Source: Polaribacter haliotis (GTDB lineage: Bacteria; Bacteroidota; Bacteroidia; Flavobacteriales; Flavobacteriaceae). From it: a DNA stretch of 64,000 bases. A model generated the notes under the pieces. That model was not told the origin of the DNA, did no database searches, and was given only the letters and a program-made list of their open reading frames with translations. Shown piece by piece: positions 44,879 to 53,045 of this stretch; the stretch's first letter is position 1; the number at the start of each line of letters is the position of its first letter. Location: contig NZ_CP061813.1 in the NCBI RefSeq assembly GCF_014784055.1, positions 397,501-461,500 on the forward strand, written 5' to 3'. Both the position numbers and the translations under genes were made by a program.

Positions 44879-47143
44879 TTAAATAGTAAAATTAATTCCT
44901 AAAACAATATTTCTACCTTGATTAAAAATACCGTCGTTTTTTAATCTAGATAAATGATTGATGTATTTTTTATTAAATAAATTATTTACAGAAACTGAAG
45001 TCGAAAACTTGGTTTTACCTAAAGTTACATCTCCACCAAAACCTAAGTTTAGTAAATTGTAACCATCTGTTGTAGTTTCAAAATTACTAATGTTATTTTG
45101 TGCAAATGTACTTTGTAAACTTAATGAACTATAGCCTTGTTGCAACCAATTACCAATTGTAAATTCTGTTCGAAATGTATTTCTCCATGTATTTGCAGGG
45201 ATTAATGGTAAATAATCTCCATTATCTTGTTTCCCAATTACGGTTTCAAAAGTACTTTCTAAGTGCAACCAATCTAAAGGATGTGGATGTAAATGGAAAC
45301 CAAATTCTCCACCATATAATTTTGCATTTTCTTGAATGTATGTAAAAACTTGTTCGCCATCTTCAATTTCGTTTGTTGGAGAAATATAAATATAATCGTT
45401 TAAATGATTGTAAAACCCGTTAGTAAACAACTCAAAATGTTCTGTTTTATATTCTAAAGAAAGATCTATCTGAGTGTTTTTCTCATTCGTTAAATTACTA
45501 TTTCCTTTTTCGAATCTATTGGTTCCATGATGTACTCCATTAGAACTCAATTCAGCCAAATTCGGAGCTCTAAATCCAGTAGCGAGATTTATTCTAGCAG
45601 TTATTGCATCAGAAATTGAAGTTTTAAAACCTAAAGAAGTTGTAAAACTATTGAAAGACTTATCAATCGCTTCAAAAACATGTGAATCTCCTTCATGAAC
45701 AATTTCCATTCTTTCTGTCGAAATTTGTCTGTTGTCAAATCGAATTCCAGCTTGTAGCGTATTTCTGTTCCATGCATAATTTGCAGTTGTAAAAAGACCA
45801 AAATCATTTACATCTGCATTAGGAATTAGAATTTCTTCACCAAAATTTCTGTTTGTTTGTCGCAAACCTTGCACTCCAGATAATATTTCAACTTCTCCAA
45901 TTTTTGGGAAATGGTATTTAGCATTGTAACTAAAAGTTTTTAATTTCATTCTTAATGCGGCTTCCTCATGTTCTTCATGCTCATCATGTTCCTCTTCACT
46001 TTCGTCATCATCATGGTCTTCATGTTCTTCAAATTCTTGCCTATCATTATAGGTGTAACCTAAATCTACATCTAATTTAGAGTCTCCAAAAAAGAAATGA
46101 TTGTGAGAACTTAAGATATGATTGTCTATTTTTTGAAAAGGCTCCAAAAGATCTGAGCTTGTAGATTGATCTGTAATTCCTTCAGTTAAACCTAAATTAG
46201 ATCTGTTAAAATTATAACGAACTTCGGAAGTGAAAATATTTTTAGAATATGCAATTCCTGTTTTAAAATCTTTCTCATTAAAACGAGTATTTGTTACTCT
46301 TTGGTCTGTAGGAATTTTATAATCTGAATGATTTGCATACGTTCCTCTTGCTAAAAATTTCCAGTTTTCTTTAGATATTTTCCCTCCAACAGAAGTATTA
46401 CTTCCTAAAGTATTTCTAAAATAACGCTGACTAAAATTAAATTCAGAATCGTTTTCTGACGCGAATTTCTCTGGGTTTAAATATAAAACACCACCCAAAG
46501 CATCAGAGCCATAAAGCAGAGAAGCTGGGCCTTTTATAACTTCTACACTGCTAATGCCTGCATCGTTAATTCCTAAACCATGTTCGCCACCAAATTGTTG
46601 GTTTTCCAAACGGATACCTTGTGTATAAACCAAAACTCTATTTCCACTTAAACCTCTAATTACAGGTTTTCCGATAGAAGTACCTGTAGAGATTTGAGAA
46701 ACTCCAGCAATATTTGTTATTCCTTCAGACAAAGTAGTATTTCCTAATTTTCTTATAGATTTAGCATCCAAACGTTCTACTTTCATTACATTTTCGGATT
46801 GTAATTTATTAAAAGGTGTAGAAACTATAATCTCGTCAATTTGAAAAAAACTCTCTTCTAATTGAATATTTAACTCCTTATTTTCAGAATTAATTGTTAC
46901 TACTTTAGAAACTGTTCTAAAGCCTAAATAAGTATATGTAATTTTAATTTTTCCATTAGGAATGTTGTTAATTTTGTAAGTTCCATCTTCTTTTGATGTA
47001 GTTCCTTTATGAATTTCTGAAGCATAAATTTCTACTCCAAAAAGTGGCTTGTTGTTAGAATCTGTAATTTTTCCTGAAATACTATTTTGAGCATTCACAG
47101 AGTATATAGCTATAAAAAATAGCAGTTTTATTAATGTTTTCAT
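44879..47143 (-). CDS. TonB-dependent receptor with His/Asp/Glu-rich loop (metal uptake candidate)
   Basis: 754 residues. Signal peptide MKTLIKLLFFIAIYSVNA; a CarboxypepD_reg-like domain (SGKITDSNNKPLFGVEI; about 22-95); plug (about 115-225; GKPVIRGLSGNRVLVYTQGI, then SLLYGSDALGG); 22-strand barrel ending INFTI. A loop near residues 370-400 is almost only His, Asp and Glu (EEHEDHDDDESEEEHDEHEE), which suggests binding of a divalent metal. A small His-rich secreted protein is encoded 158 bp upstream. The receptor uses TonB energy at the outer membrane. Confidence 0.9.
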   Translation of the reverse strand: MKTLIKLLFFIAIYSVNAQNSISGKITDSNNKPLFGVEIYASEIHKGTTSKEDGTYKINNIPNGKIKITYTYLGFRTVSKVVTINSENKELNIQLEESFFQIDEIIVSTPFNKLQSENVMKVERLDAKSIRKLGNTTLSEGITNIAGVSQISTGTSIGKPVIRGLSGNRVLVYTQGIRLENQQFGGEHGLGINDAGISSVEVIKGPASLLYGSDALGGVLYLNPEKFASENDSEFNFSQRYFRNTLGSNTSVGGKISKENWKFLARGTYANHSDYKIPTDQRVTNTRFNEKDFKTGIAYSKNIFTSEVRYNFNRSNLGLTEGITDQSTSSDLLEPFQKIDNHILSSHNHFFFGDSKLDVDLGYTYNDRQEFEEHEDHDDDESEEEHDEHEEHEEAALRMKLKTFSYNAKYHFPKIGEVEILSGVQGLRQTNRNFGEEILIPNADVNDFGLFTTANYAWNRNTLQAGIRFDNRQISTERMEIVHEGDSHVFEAIDKSFNSFTTSLGFKTSISDAITARINLATGFRAPNLAELSSNGVHHGTNRFEKGNSNLTNEKNTQIDLSLEYKTEHFELFTNGFYNHLNDYIYISPTNEIEDGEQVFTYIQENAKLYGGEFGFHLHPHPLDWLHLESTFETVIGKQDNGDYLPLIPANTWRNTFRTEFTIGNWLQQGYSSLSLQSTFAQNNISNFETTTDGYNLLNLGFGGDVTLGKTKFSTSVSVNNLFNKKYINHLSRLKNDGIFNQGRNIVLGINFTI

Positions 47144-47301
47144 TGATTTTATTTTACTAATTTATTGAAAGTTATTAATTCCTAAATACAATAAACTTTC
47201 TGCTTGATCTCTTTAAGATAAAAAAAAAGGTTAGTTGTATTTAGATATTAAATAGTTCTCTACTGAAATCTAATAGACACAGTTTATTTTGAGATTTTTA
47301 A

Positions 47302-47616
47302 TTAAATAGTAAAATTTGGTGGCCCTCTAGACCATTTTTTAGAATGATAAACTTCTGAAGTAATTTGAGGTTTATCAATAAAGGTAGTTTTATAAAAATG
47401 TGGCGGAATTACATCGTAATTAGAAGCAATTTCCGACGAAAAAACAGTTAATTGTTTATGAAATTGGTCGCAATCTAAATCTTGTTTGTGTAGATGTTGC
47501 TCGCCAATAGAAGTACAAACTGTATGTTCGTGTTCTTCTAAGTCGTGCAAAACCTCTATTGTTACTGGAAGCATCAATAGAATAAGAAAAAATATGCTGA
47601 CTAGCTTTTTAAACAA
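47302..47616 (-). CDS. Small His/Cys-rich secreted protein (RGPP family)
   Basis: 104 residues: signal-like N-terminus MFKKLVSIFFLILLMLPV, then LHDLEEHEHTVC, GEQHLHKQDLDCDQFHKQ, and a C-terminal KKWSRGPPNFTI. Similar small proteins precede TonB receptors in Flavobacteriia; I recall the RGPP/RAPP ending. The His/Cys cluster may bind metal and hand it to or sense it for the receptor encoded downstream; this is inference. It starts 1 bp after the TerC stop, so it is probably co-transcribed with terC-like and the receptor. Confidence 0.65.
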   Translation of the reverse strand: MFKKLVSIFFLILLMLPVTIEVLHDLEEHEHTVCTSIGEQHLHKQDLDCDQFHKQLTVFSSEIASNYDVIPPHFYKTTFIDKPQITSEVYHSKKWSRGPPNFTI

Positions 47617-47617
47617 T

Positions 47618-48385
47618 TTACTTCTTTTTTCTGATTCTTAAATTCAGCATTTCCACACCTAACGAAAATGCGATCGCAAAGTACAAATATCCTTTAGGAA
47701 TTGCTCCTACAGTTTTGTTAAAAATTTCTGTATGCGATAAATGTGCGCCTTCTGTAATTAACATAAAACCAATTAAAATTAAGAAAGACAAAGCCAACAT
47801 TTGTATAGTTGGGTTTCTATTTACAAAACTGCTGATTGGGTTTGCGAAAATCATCATAATTAAAATAGAAACAATTACTGCAATAACCATAATAATTAAA
47901 GCACCATCCACACCATTTGTCATTCCAACAGCAGTTAAAATACTATCGAAAGAGAAAACAATATCTATTAATATAATTTGAATAATTACATTGGTAAAAG
48001 ATATTTTTTTCGGAGATTTTAAGACTTCATCTTCATTTGTATTCTCCATTTTTTCTCTAATTTCTTTGGTGCTTTTGTACAATAGAAAAAGACCTCCAAG
48101 AAATAAAATAATACTTTGCCCTGTTAATCCTGTCTTAAACCAACCTGTGTCGATTTCTAAAAAAGGATCTTTTAATGCTATTAAATAAGAAACTCCAAAA
48201 AGTAATATAATTCTGGTAATCATAGCTAAAGCCAAACCTAATAAAGTCGCTTTTTTAACTTGATTTTCTGGTAATTTATTGGCAGAAATAGATATAAAAA
48301 TAATATTATCGATTCCTAATATTATTTCTAGAAAAGTTAAGGTTAACAGGGCAACCCAGGTATCAGCATGTGCAAATATTTCCAT
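47618..48385 (-). CDS. TerC family membrane protein
   Basis: 255 residues with about seven TM helices and the family motif FLEIILGIDNIIFISI (acidic residues in the membrane) repeated in DIVFSFDSILTAVGMT. Members include manganese exporters and proteins linked to metallation of exported enzymes; older names refer to tellurium resistance, for which there is no evidence here. Its position upstream of a His-rich secreted protein and receptor suggests a metal theme. Its start is 1 bp from the lipoprotein stop. Confidence 0.88.
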   Translation of the reverse strand: MEIFAHADTWVALLTLTFLEIILGIDNIIFISISANKLPENQVKKATLLGLALAMITRIILLFGVSYLIALKDPFLEIDTGWFKTGLTGQSIILFLGGLFLLYKSTKEIREKMENTNEDEVLKSPKKISFTNVIIQIILIDIVFSFDSILTAVGMTNGVDGALIIMVIAVIVSILIMMIFANPISSFVNRNPTIQMLALSFLILIGFMLITEGAHLSHTEIFNKTVGAIPKGYLYFAIAFSLGVEMLNLRIRKKK

Positions 48386-48386
48386 A

Positions 48387-48875
48387 TTAATCTACTTTAT
48401 AAACAGTACCATCTTGTTTGAATTTACTGAACCCTATTTTGGCAGTAAAATCGTAAGAATTATCTGTAACCTTTGTAATTTGAACAAAAATAGGATCTTT
48501 ATCCATCTCTTTTTTCGGAGATTTCATTCTTAATGTGTAAAAGAAATTATTTTTCCATTTGATATATAATGTATCAATATGTTTTGTTTTTTTTACACCA
48601 GAAGTACTGTCATTAGAAATAGAAACTATTTTTTCATATTCTTCAATTTGCAAACTATCTATTCTTGTAATAATTGTTTTTCCATAACCATCTCCAGCAG
48701 GAATTTCAAAAACTCCTGTTTTAAATTTATCGGAATTATCTTCAATTTCTGATTTACAGGAAGAAATAATAAAAATTGAAGCAAGAAGAATGAAGATTGA
48801 AGTATGTAAATTAGAAAAGTACTTCCCACTTTTCACTTCCGACATCAAATTTTTAATTTTTTTTTTATAATTCAT
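48387..48875 (-). CDS. Small lipoprotein whose N-terminus appears built from a repeat
   Basis: 162 residues from ATG 48875; a second ATG at 48845 is equally possible. The lipobox is IISSC (about residue 40), then an acidic mature chain (GVFEIPAGDGYGKTIITR, and DTLYIKWKNN). It belongs to a flavobacterial family sometimes labelled DNA topoisomerase IV; the length and lipobox rule that out. The DNA for about residues 11-33 consists of 7-bp-periodic units of the same kind as the intergenic tract just upstream, so the native start seems to have been replaced. Confidence 0.62.
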   Translation of the reverse strand: MNYKKKIKNLMSEVKSGKYFSNLHTSIFILLASIFIISSCKSEIEDNSDKFKTGVFEIPAGDGYGKTIITRIDSLQIEEYEKIVSISNDSTSGVKKTKHIDTLYIKWKNNFFYTLRMKSPKKEMDKDPIFVQITKVTDNSYDFTAKIGFSKFKQDGTVYKVD

Positions 48876-48889
48876 TCCTTTTAATTTTT

Positions 48890-48957
48890 AAAATTACTTC
48901 CAACTTCCAACTTCCAACTTCCAACTTCCAACTTCCCACTTCTCACTTCCAACTATA
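48890..48957. repeat. Tandem (ACTTCCA)n phrase-like repeat downstream of purB
   Basis: Units of CTTCCAA repeat at least five times, then degrade (CTTCCCA, CTTCTCA, CTTCCAA), ending exactly at the purB TAG stop. The related tract at 48782-48844 continues into the coding region of the lipoprotein gene. Confidence 0.75.
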
Positions 48958-50296
48958 TCCCAGTATAATTAGCAGGAGTAATAGCCTTTAATTCCTCTTT
49001 AATTTCATCTGAAACCTCTAAAGTATCAATAAAATTAGCAATTGAATTTTGGTTTATTTTCTCGTTCGTTCTAGTTAATCCTTTTAAAGCTTCATAAGGA
49101 TTTGGGTATGCTTCACGTCTTAAAATTGTCTGAATTGCTTCTGCAACAACAGCCCAATTATTTTCTAAATCATCCTCAAATTTTTGCTTGTTTAACAATA
49201 ATTTATTCAAACCTTTTAAAGTTGATGTAAAAGCAATAATTGTATGTCCAAAAGGTACACCAACATTACGTAAAACAGTACTATCTGTTAAATCTCTTTG
49301 TAAACGAGAAATTGGTAATTTTGCTGAAAGATGCTCGAAAATAGCATTTGCGATTCCTAAATTTCCTTCAGAATTTTCAAAATCAATAGGGTTTACTTTG
49401 TGTGGCATTGCAGAAGAACCAACTTCGCCAGCCTTAATTTTTTGTTTAAAATAATCCATAGAAACATAGGTCCAGAAATCTCTATCTAAATCGATAATAA
49501 TGGTGTTAATACGTTTTAAAGTATCGAACAACGCAGCCATATGATCGTAATGTTCTATTTGTGTTGTTGGAAAAGAGTGTTGTAAACCCAACTTTTCTTG
49601 CACAAAATTACTTCCAAATTCTTTCCAATCGATATTTGGATATGCAACTTTGTGAGCATTATAATTACCAGTTGCTCCACCAAATTTCGCAGCACTTGGT
49701 ATGTCGTTTAACAAATTGAATTGTTCTTTTAAACGAACCACAAAAACATCTATTTCTTTACCTAATCTTGTTGGAGAAGCAGGCTGTCCATGTGTTCTCG
49801 CTAACATAGAAATATCTTTCCACTCAATAACCAATTCTTGTAATTTCTCTAAAACTTCGAAATAATGAGGCACATAAACGTCGTTCATTGCTTCTTTAAT
49901 AGAAAGTGGAATTGCAGTATTATTTATATCTTGAGAAGTCAATCCAAAGTGAATAAATTCTTTATACTTCTGTAAATTTAAAGCATCGAATTTTTCTTTG
50001 ATAAAATACTCAACCGCTTTTACATCGTGGTTGGTTACTTTTTCGATATCTTTTATTTTTTGAGCGTCTTCTGCTGTAAAATTCTTGTAAATGTTTCTTA
50101 AATCTTCAAAAAGTGAAGTATTAAAATCTGCTAATTGCGGAAGTGGAACTTCGCAAAGTGCTATAAAATATTCTACTTCTACTAAAACTCTGTATTTTAT
50201 TAAAGCTTCTTCAGAAAAATAGTTTGCTAATTTTTCAATTTTACCTCTGTATCTTCCATCAATAGGAGAGATTGCATTTAGTTTTGTTAAGTTCAT
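48953..50296 (-). CDS. purB: Adenylosuccinate lyase
   Basis: About 447 residues from ATG 50296 (MNLTKLNAISPIDGRYR); the TTG further upstream (50320) overlaps the -7 box and is rejected. Superfamily signature GEVGSSAMPHKVNPIDFEN (about 285-303), plus LARTHGQPASPTRLGKE. The enzyme acts twice in purine synthesis (SAICAR to AICAR; adenylosuccinate to AMP). A phrase repeat adjoins its stop codon; a HEAT-like protein gene lies upstream on the same strand. Confidence 0.96.
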   Translation of the reverse strand: MNLTKLNAISPIDGRYRGKIEKLANYFSEEALIKYRVLVEVEYFIALCEVPLPQLADFNTSLFEDLRNIYKNFTAEDAQKIKDIEKVTNHDVKAVEYFIKEKFDALNLQKYKEFIHFGLTSQDINNTAIPLSIKEAMNDVYVPHYFEVLEKLQELVIEWKDISMLARTHGQPASPTRLGKEIDVFVVRLKEQFNLLNDIPSAAKFGGATGNYNAHKVAYPNIDWKEFGSNFVQEKLGLQHSFPTTQIEHYDHMAALFDTLKRINTIIIDLDRDFWTYVSMDYFKQKIKAGEVGSSAMPHKVNPIDFENSEGNLGIANAIFEHLSAKLPISRLQRDLTDSTVLRNVGVPFGHTIIAFTSTLKGLNKLLLNKQKFEDDLENNWAVVAEAIQTILRREAYPNPYEALKGLTRTNEKINQNSIANFIDTLEVSDEIKEELKAITPANYTGI

Positions 50297-50317
50297 TTTT
50301 TGTTGTGTTGTAAGCAA

Positions 50318-50325
50318 CAAAAATA
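50318..50325 (-). promoter_or_regulatory. -7 box of purB
   Basis: The minus strand reads TATTTTTG (TAnnTTTG), 22 bp upstream of the ATG at 50296. It sits between the upstream gene's stop and purB, giving purB its own promoter and fixing the start. Confidence 0.55.
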
Positions 50326-50340
50326 GGGATTAAAACACAT

Positions 50341-50937
50341 TTATTTTAGTGATTTTTCATGTTTTTCAATCAAGCTTATAATAAATTTTCCACGGGCTTT
50401 TGTGCCTTTACTTTCATGGATAATTTTAGTTTCAATGAGGTATTTTAATTCAGGATGAATCCAATCTTTTTCCAAGCCAAAAAAATACAAAGTATTCATT
50501 GTATAAGCTCTAACTGCAATTTTTTGTGGTGTAATTAACCAGTCGAAACCAGTTTCTACAATAGCATCTATATGTTTTATTGTGAGGTTTTTTTTAACCT
50601 CATTATCATTTTTTGAATAATAAGCAGTGGCTAAATGTTCACAAATTTTTGCACAAGGTCTAATGGCACTATCAAATTTTAGAGTATTTATTTTTGTTGA
50701 AAAATCATCTAAATGAGGAAGTATCCAACTTAATTTATGGTGTGTACAAATCCATTCTAAAATCCAAGCCGCTTTTATGGACACCTTATTATCAACATCA
50801 AAAGTTATAGAAACCAATTCTTTAAATAAATTTCTATTTTCTAATACAATATTTGCAACCCTTTGTCGGTTTTCTCTTTTAGCGTTTTCTATATTATTAA
50901 GCTGTTCTGTTATATAAAGAAGATTTGATTTTGGCAC
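50341..50937 (-). CDS. HEAT-repeat-like protein (uncharacterised flavobacterial family)
   Basis: 198 residues, all helical by appearance, with repeats such as DNKVSIKAAWILEWICTHH and QKIAVRAYTMNTLYFFG. It may form an alpha-solenoid. It lies 20 bp upstream of the purB promoter and is often named adenylosuccinate lyase in databases because of that neighbour; it has no lyase motif. Divergent from the YwqK-like gene, whose -33 element overlaps its start region. Confidence 0.6.
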   Translation of the reverse strand: MPKSNLLYITEQLNNIENAKRENRQRVANIVLENRNLFKELVSITFDVDNKVSIKAAWILEWICTHHKLSWILPHLDDFSTKINTLKFDSAIRPCAKICEHLATAYYSKNDNEVKKNLTIKHIDAIVETGFDWLITPQKIAVRAYTMNTLYFFGLEKDWIHPELKYLIETKIIHESKGTKARGKFIISLIEKHEKSLK

Positions 50938-50953
50938 TATTAATGTATATTTG
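50924..50953 (+). promoter_or_regulatory. Promoter of the YwqK-like gene (TTTG-N18-TATATTTG)
   Basis: A full Bacteroidota promoter: TTTG at 50924-50927, 18 bp spacer, TATATTTG at 50946-50953, and an ATG at 50972, giving a leader of about 12 nt. The -33 part lies within the first codons of the divergent HEAT-like gene. Confidence 0.7.
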
Positions 50954-50971
50954 TATTAAAATTCTATTGAA

Positions 50972-51688
50972 ATGATAAATATAAAAAGACTGTTTTTTGT
51001 TTTGGCATTTTTTGCTTGTTTTTTTATAAGTGAAAATGTTAAGGCGCAAAAAATAAATCAATTTAACGAAAATAAACAACGAACAGGTGTTTGGAAAAAG
51101 TACTACCCAAATAAAAGAATTCGTTATACAGGGCAGTTTGAAGAAGGAAAAGAAGTAGGTGTTTTTAAATTTTATGACATTACAAATTCCGATCATCCAA
51201 CAATTATAAAAACTTTTTTCTACGATTCAGATTCTTTATTTGTTCAGTTTTATACACTAAAAGGAAGTATTAAAACAGAGGGGATTTTAAATAAAAGAGC
51301 AAGAGTTGGAAACTGGAAATACTTTTATCCAGATGGAACGATTATGGCCGAAGAAAATTACAATAAAAATGGAGAATTTCATGGGGAACAATTGGTGTAT
51401 TATCCAGATGGACAAGTAACAGAGTTTTCAGTTTACGAAAACGGAAAATTGCATGGAACTACTAGTAAATATGCCAGTAATGGAAATCTTATCGAAGAAG
51501 TGGAGTACAAAAATGGAAAGGAAAATGGTCTTGCACAGTATTTCGAATTAAATGGAAAATTAAAAGAAAAAGGTGTCTATAAAGATGGAAAAAGAGTAGG
51601 AAAATGGGAGTATTATTTAGATGGAGAAATAGCGCCTGAAGAAGATAAAAAGAAGAAGAAAAAGTTTGTTTTAAAAAAAGATAATTGA
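50972..51688 (+). CDS. MORN-like repeat protein of the YwqK family
   Basis: 238 residues with signal peptide (MINIKRLFFVLAFFACFFIS) and about seven copies of a repeat of the form GxWKYYxxGxI (TGVWKKYYPN, RVGNWKYFYPDGTIMAE, NGKLHGTTSKYASNGNLIEE). The tail is poly-Lys. The family is called YwqK antitoxin, but these secreted Bacteroidota members have no toxin partner in view; the repeats more likely form a surface beta-sheet. Ends before mnmA with its own promoter. Confidence 0.78.
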   Translation: MINIKRLFFVLAFFACFFISENVKAQKINQFNENKQRTGVWKKYYPNKRIRYTGQFEEGKEVGVFKFYDITNSDHPTIIKTFFYDSDSLFVQFYTLKGSIKTEGILNKRARVGNWKYFYPDGTIMAEENYNKNGEFHGEQLVYYPDGQVTEFSVYENGKLHGTTSKYASNGNLIEEVEYKNGKENGLAQYFELNGKLKEKGVYKDGKRVGKWEYYLDGEIAPEEDKKKKKKFVLKKDN

Positions 51689-51778
51689 TTTTAGTTTCAA
51701 AGTTTTATCAAACGTCTTATATAAACCAAAACAATATCTTCATCAATTCTTTCAATCTTTAAAACCATTTCTAATTTG

Positions 51779-51786
51779 TATATTTG
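51779..51786 (+). promoter_or_regulatory. -7 box of mnmA
   Basis: TATATTTG, 18 bp upstream of ATG 51805. A TTG at 51784 that could open a longer frame is part of the box, so the shorter start is correct. Confidence 0.6.
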
Positions 51787-51804
51787 CACCCTCAAAAAAT
51801 AAGA

Positions 51805-52992
51805 ATGAAACGAGTAGTTGTAGGTCTTTCTGGTGGTGTAGATTCTAGTGTTACAGCACATTTATTAAAAGAACAGGGCTTTGAAGTTATTGGGCTTTTT
51901 ATGAAGAATTGGCACGACGATTCTGTAACTATTTCTAACGAATGTCCTTGGTTAGAAGATAGTAATGATGCTATGATTGTTGCCGAAAAACTAGGAATTC
52001 CTTTTCAAGTGGTAGATTTAAGTGAGCAATATAAAGAACGTATTGTAGATTATATGTTTGCAGAATATGAGAAAGGAAGAACACCAAATCCTGATGTACT
52101 TTGTAACCGAGAAATTAAGTTCGATGTTTTTATGGATATTGCCTTAAAATTAGGTGCAGATTATGTTGCAACTGGACATTATTGTAGAAAAGGTGAAGAA
52201 ATTATCGATGGAAAACCAGTCTACAAATTACTGGCAGGAAAAGATAATAACAAAGATCAATCTTATTTTTTGTGTCAGCTTTCGCAAGAACAATTAACAA
52301 AAGCGTTGTTTCCTATTGGCGAATTAACAAAACCAGAAGTAAGAGAAATTGCAAAAGAAGCTGATTTAATTACGGCAGAAAAGAAAGATTCGCAAGGATT
52401 ATGTTTTATAGGTAAAGTTAGATTACCAGAGTTTTTACAGCAAAAATTGCAACCCAAAGAAGGAAATATTGTTCAAATTCCTTCGGATTTTTCTCAGTAT
52501 ATAAAAGAGACTCCAAAATTTGTAAATAAAGAAGCAGAACTTGACTATTTCGCAACGAAATTCAGTTATTCAGAAGAAGATGGAAAAGTTGTTGGGAAAC
52601 ATCAAGGTGCGCATTATTTTACAAAAGGACAACGTAAAGGTTTAAATGTTGGTGGAACAAAAGAAGCTTTATATGTGATTGAAACGGATGTAAATACAAA
52701 CACCATTTACACAGGAGAAGGCAAGAATCACCAAGGTTTGTACAGAAATACTTTGTTTGTTTCTAATGAAGAAATCCATTGGATTCGTGAGGATTTAGTA
52801 TTAAATATTGGAGAGATTATGGAAGTCGAAGCCAGAATTCGTTACAGACAAGCCCTAGAAAAAGCGACCTTACACAAAGTTGATACTGGTTTGTATGTTC
52901 AGTTTGTAAATAAGCAATCTGCCATACAAGAAGGGCAATTTGTTGCTTGGTATAAAAACGAAGAATTGTTAGGCTCTGGAGTTATTTCTTAA
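51805..52992 (+). CDS. mnmA: tRNA-specific 2-thiouridylase
   Basis: About 395 residues from ATG 51805 ([18 protein letters not shown]). The PP-loop SGGVDSS is at the N-terminus; catalytic Cys residues are in [12 protein letters not shown] and [11 protein letters not shown]. It adds sulfur to U34 of Lys, Glu and Gln tRNAs. The C-terminal beta-barrel domain is present ([20 protein letters not shown]). Length is slightly above the usual 360-390. It stands alone. Confidence 0.96.
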   Translation: MKRVVVGLSGGVDSSVTAHLLKEQGFEVIGLFMKNWHDDSVTISNECPWLEDSNDAMIVAEKLGIPFQVVDLSEQYKERIVDYMFAEYEKGRTPNPDVLCNREIKFDVFMDIALKLGADYVATGHYCRKGEEIIDGKPVYKLLAGKDNNKDQSYFLCQLSQEQLTKALFPIGELTKPEVREIAKEADLITAEKKDSQGLCFIGKVRLPEFLQQKLQPKEGNIVQIPSDFSQYIKETPKFVNKEAELDYFATKFSYSEEDGKVVGKHQGAHYFTKGQRKGLNVGGTKEALYVIETDVNTNTIYTGEGKNHQGLYRNTLFVSNEEIHWIREDLVLNIGEIMEVEARIRYRQALEKATLHKVDTGLYVQFVNKQSAIQEGQFVAWYKNEELLGSGVIS

Positions 52993-53045
52993 AAACTTTT
53001 TTTAGCATTTTTAAAGTAGTATTTTTATAACTTATTAGATGGGTT

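Noticed and set aside
47618..48385. Tellurite resistance locus
   Set aside because: Only a TerC-family protein is present; no other ter genes are seen.
50972..51688. Toxin-antitoxin system
   Set aside because: YwqK-type proteins carry an antitoxin name, but this one is secreted and repeat-built, with no toxin gene beside it.
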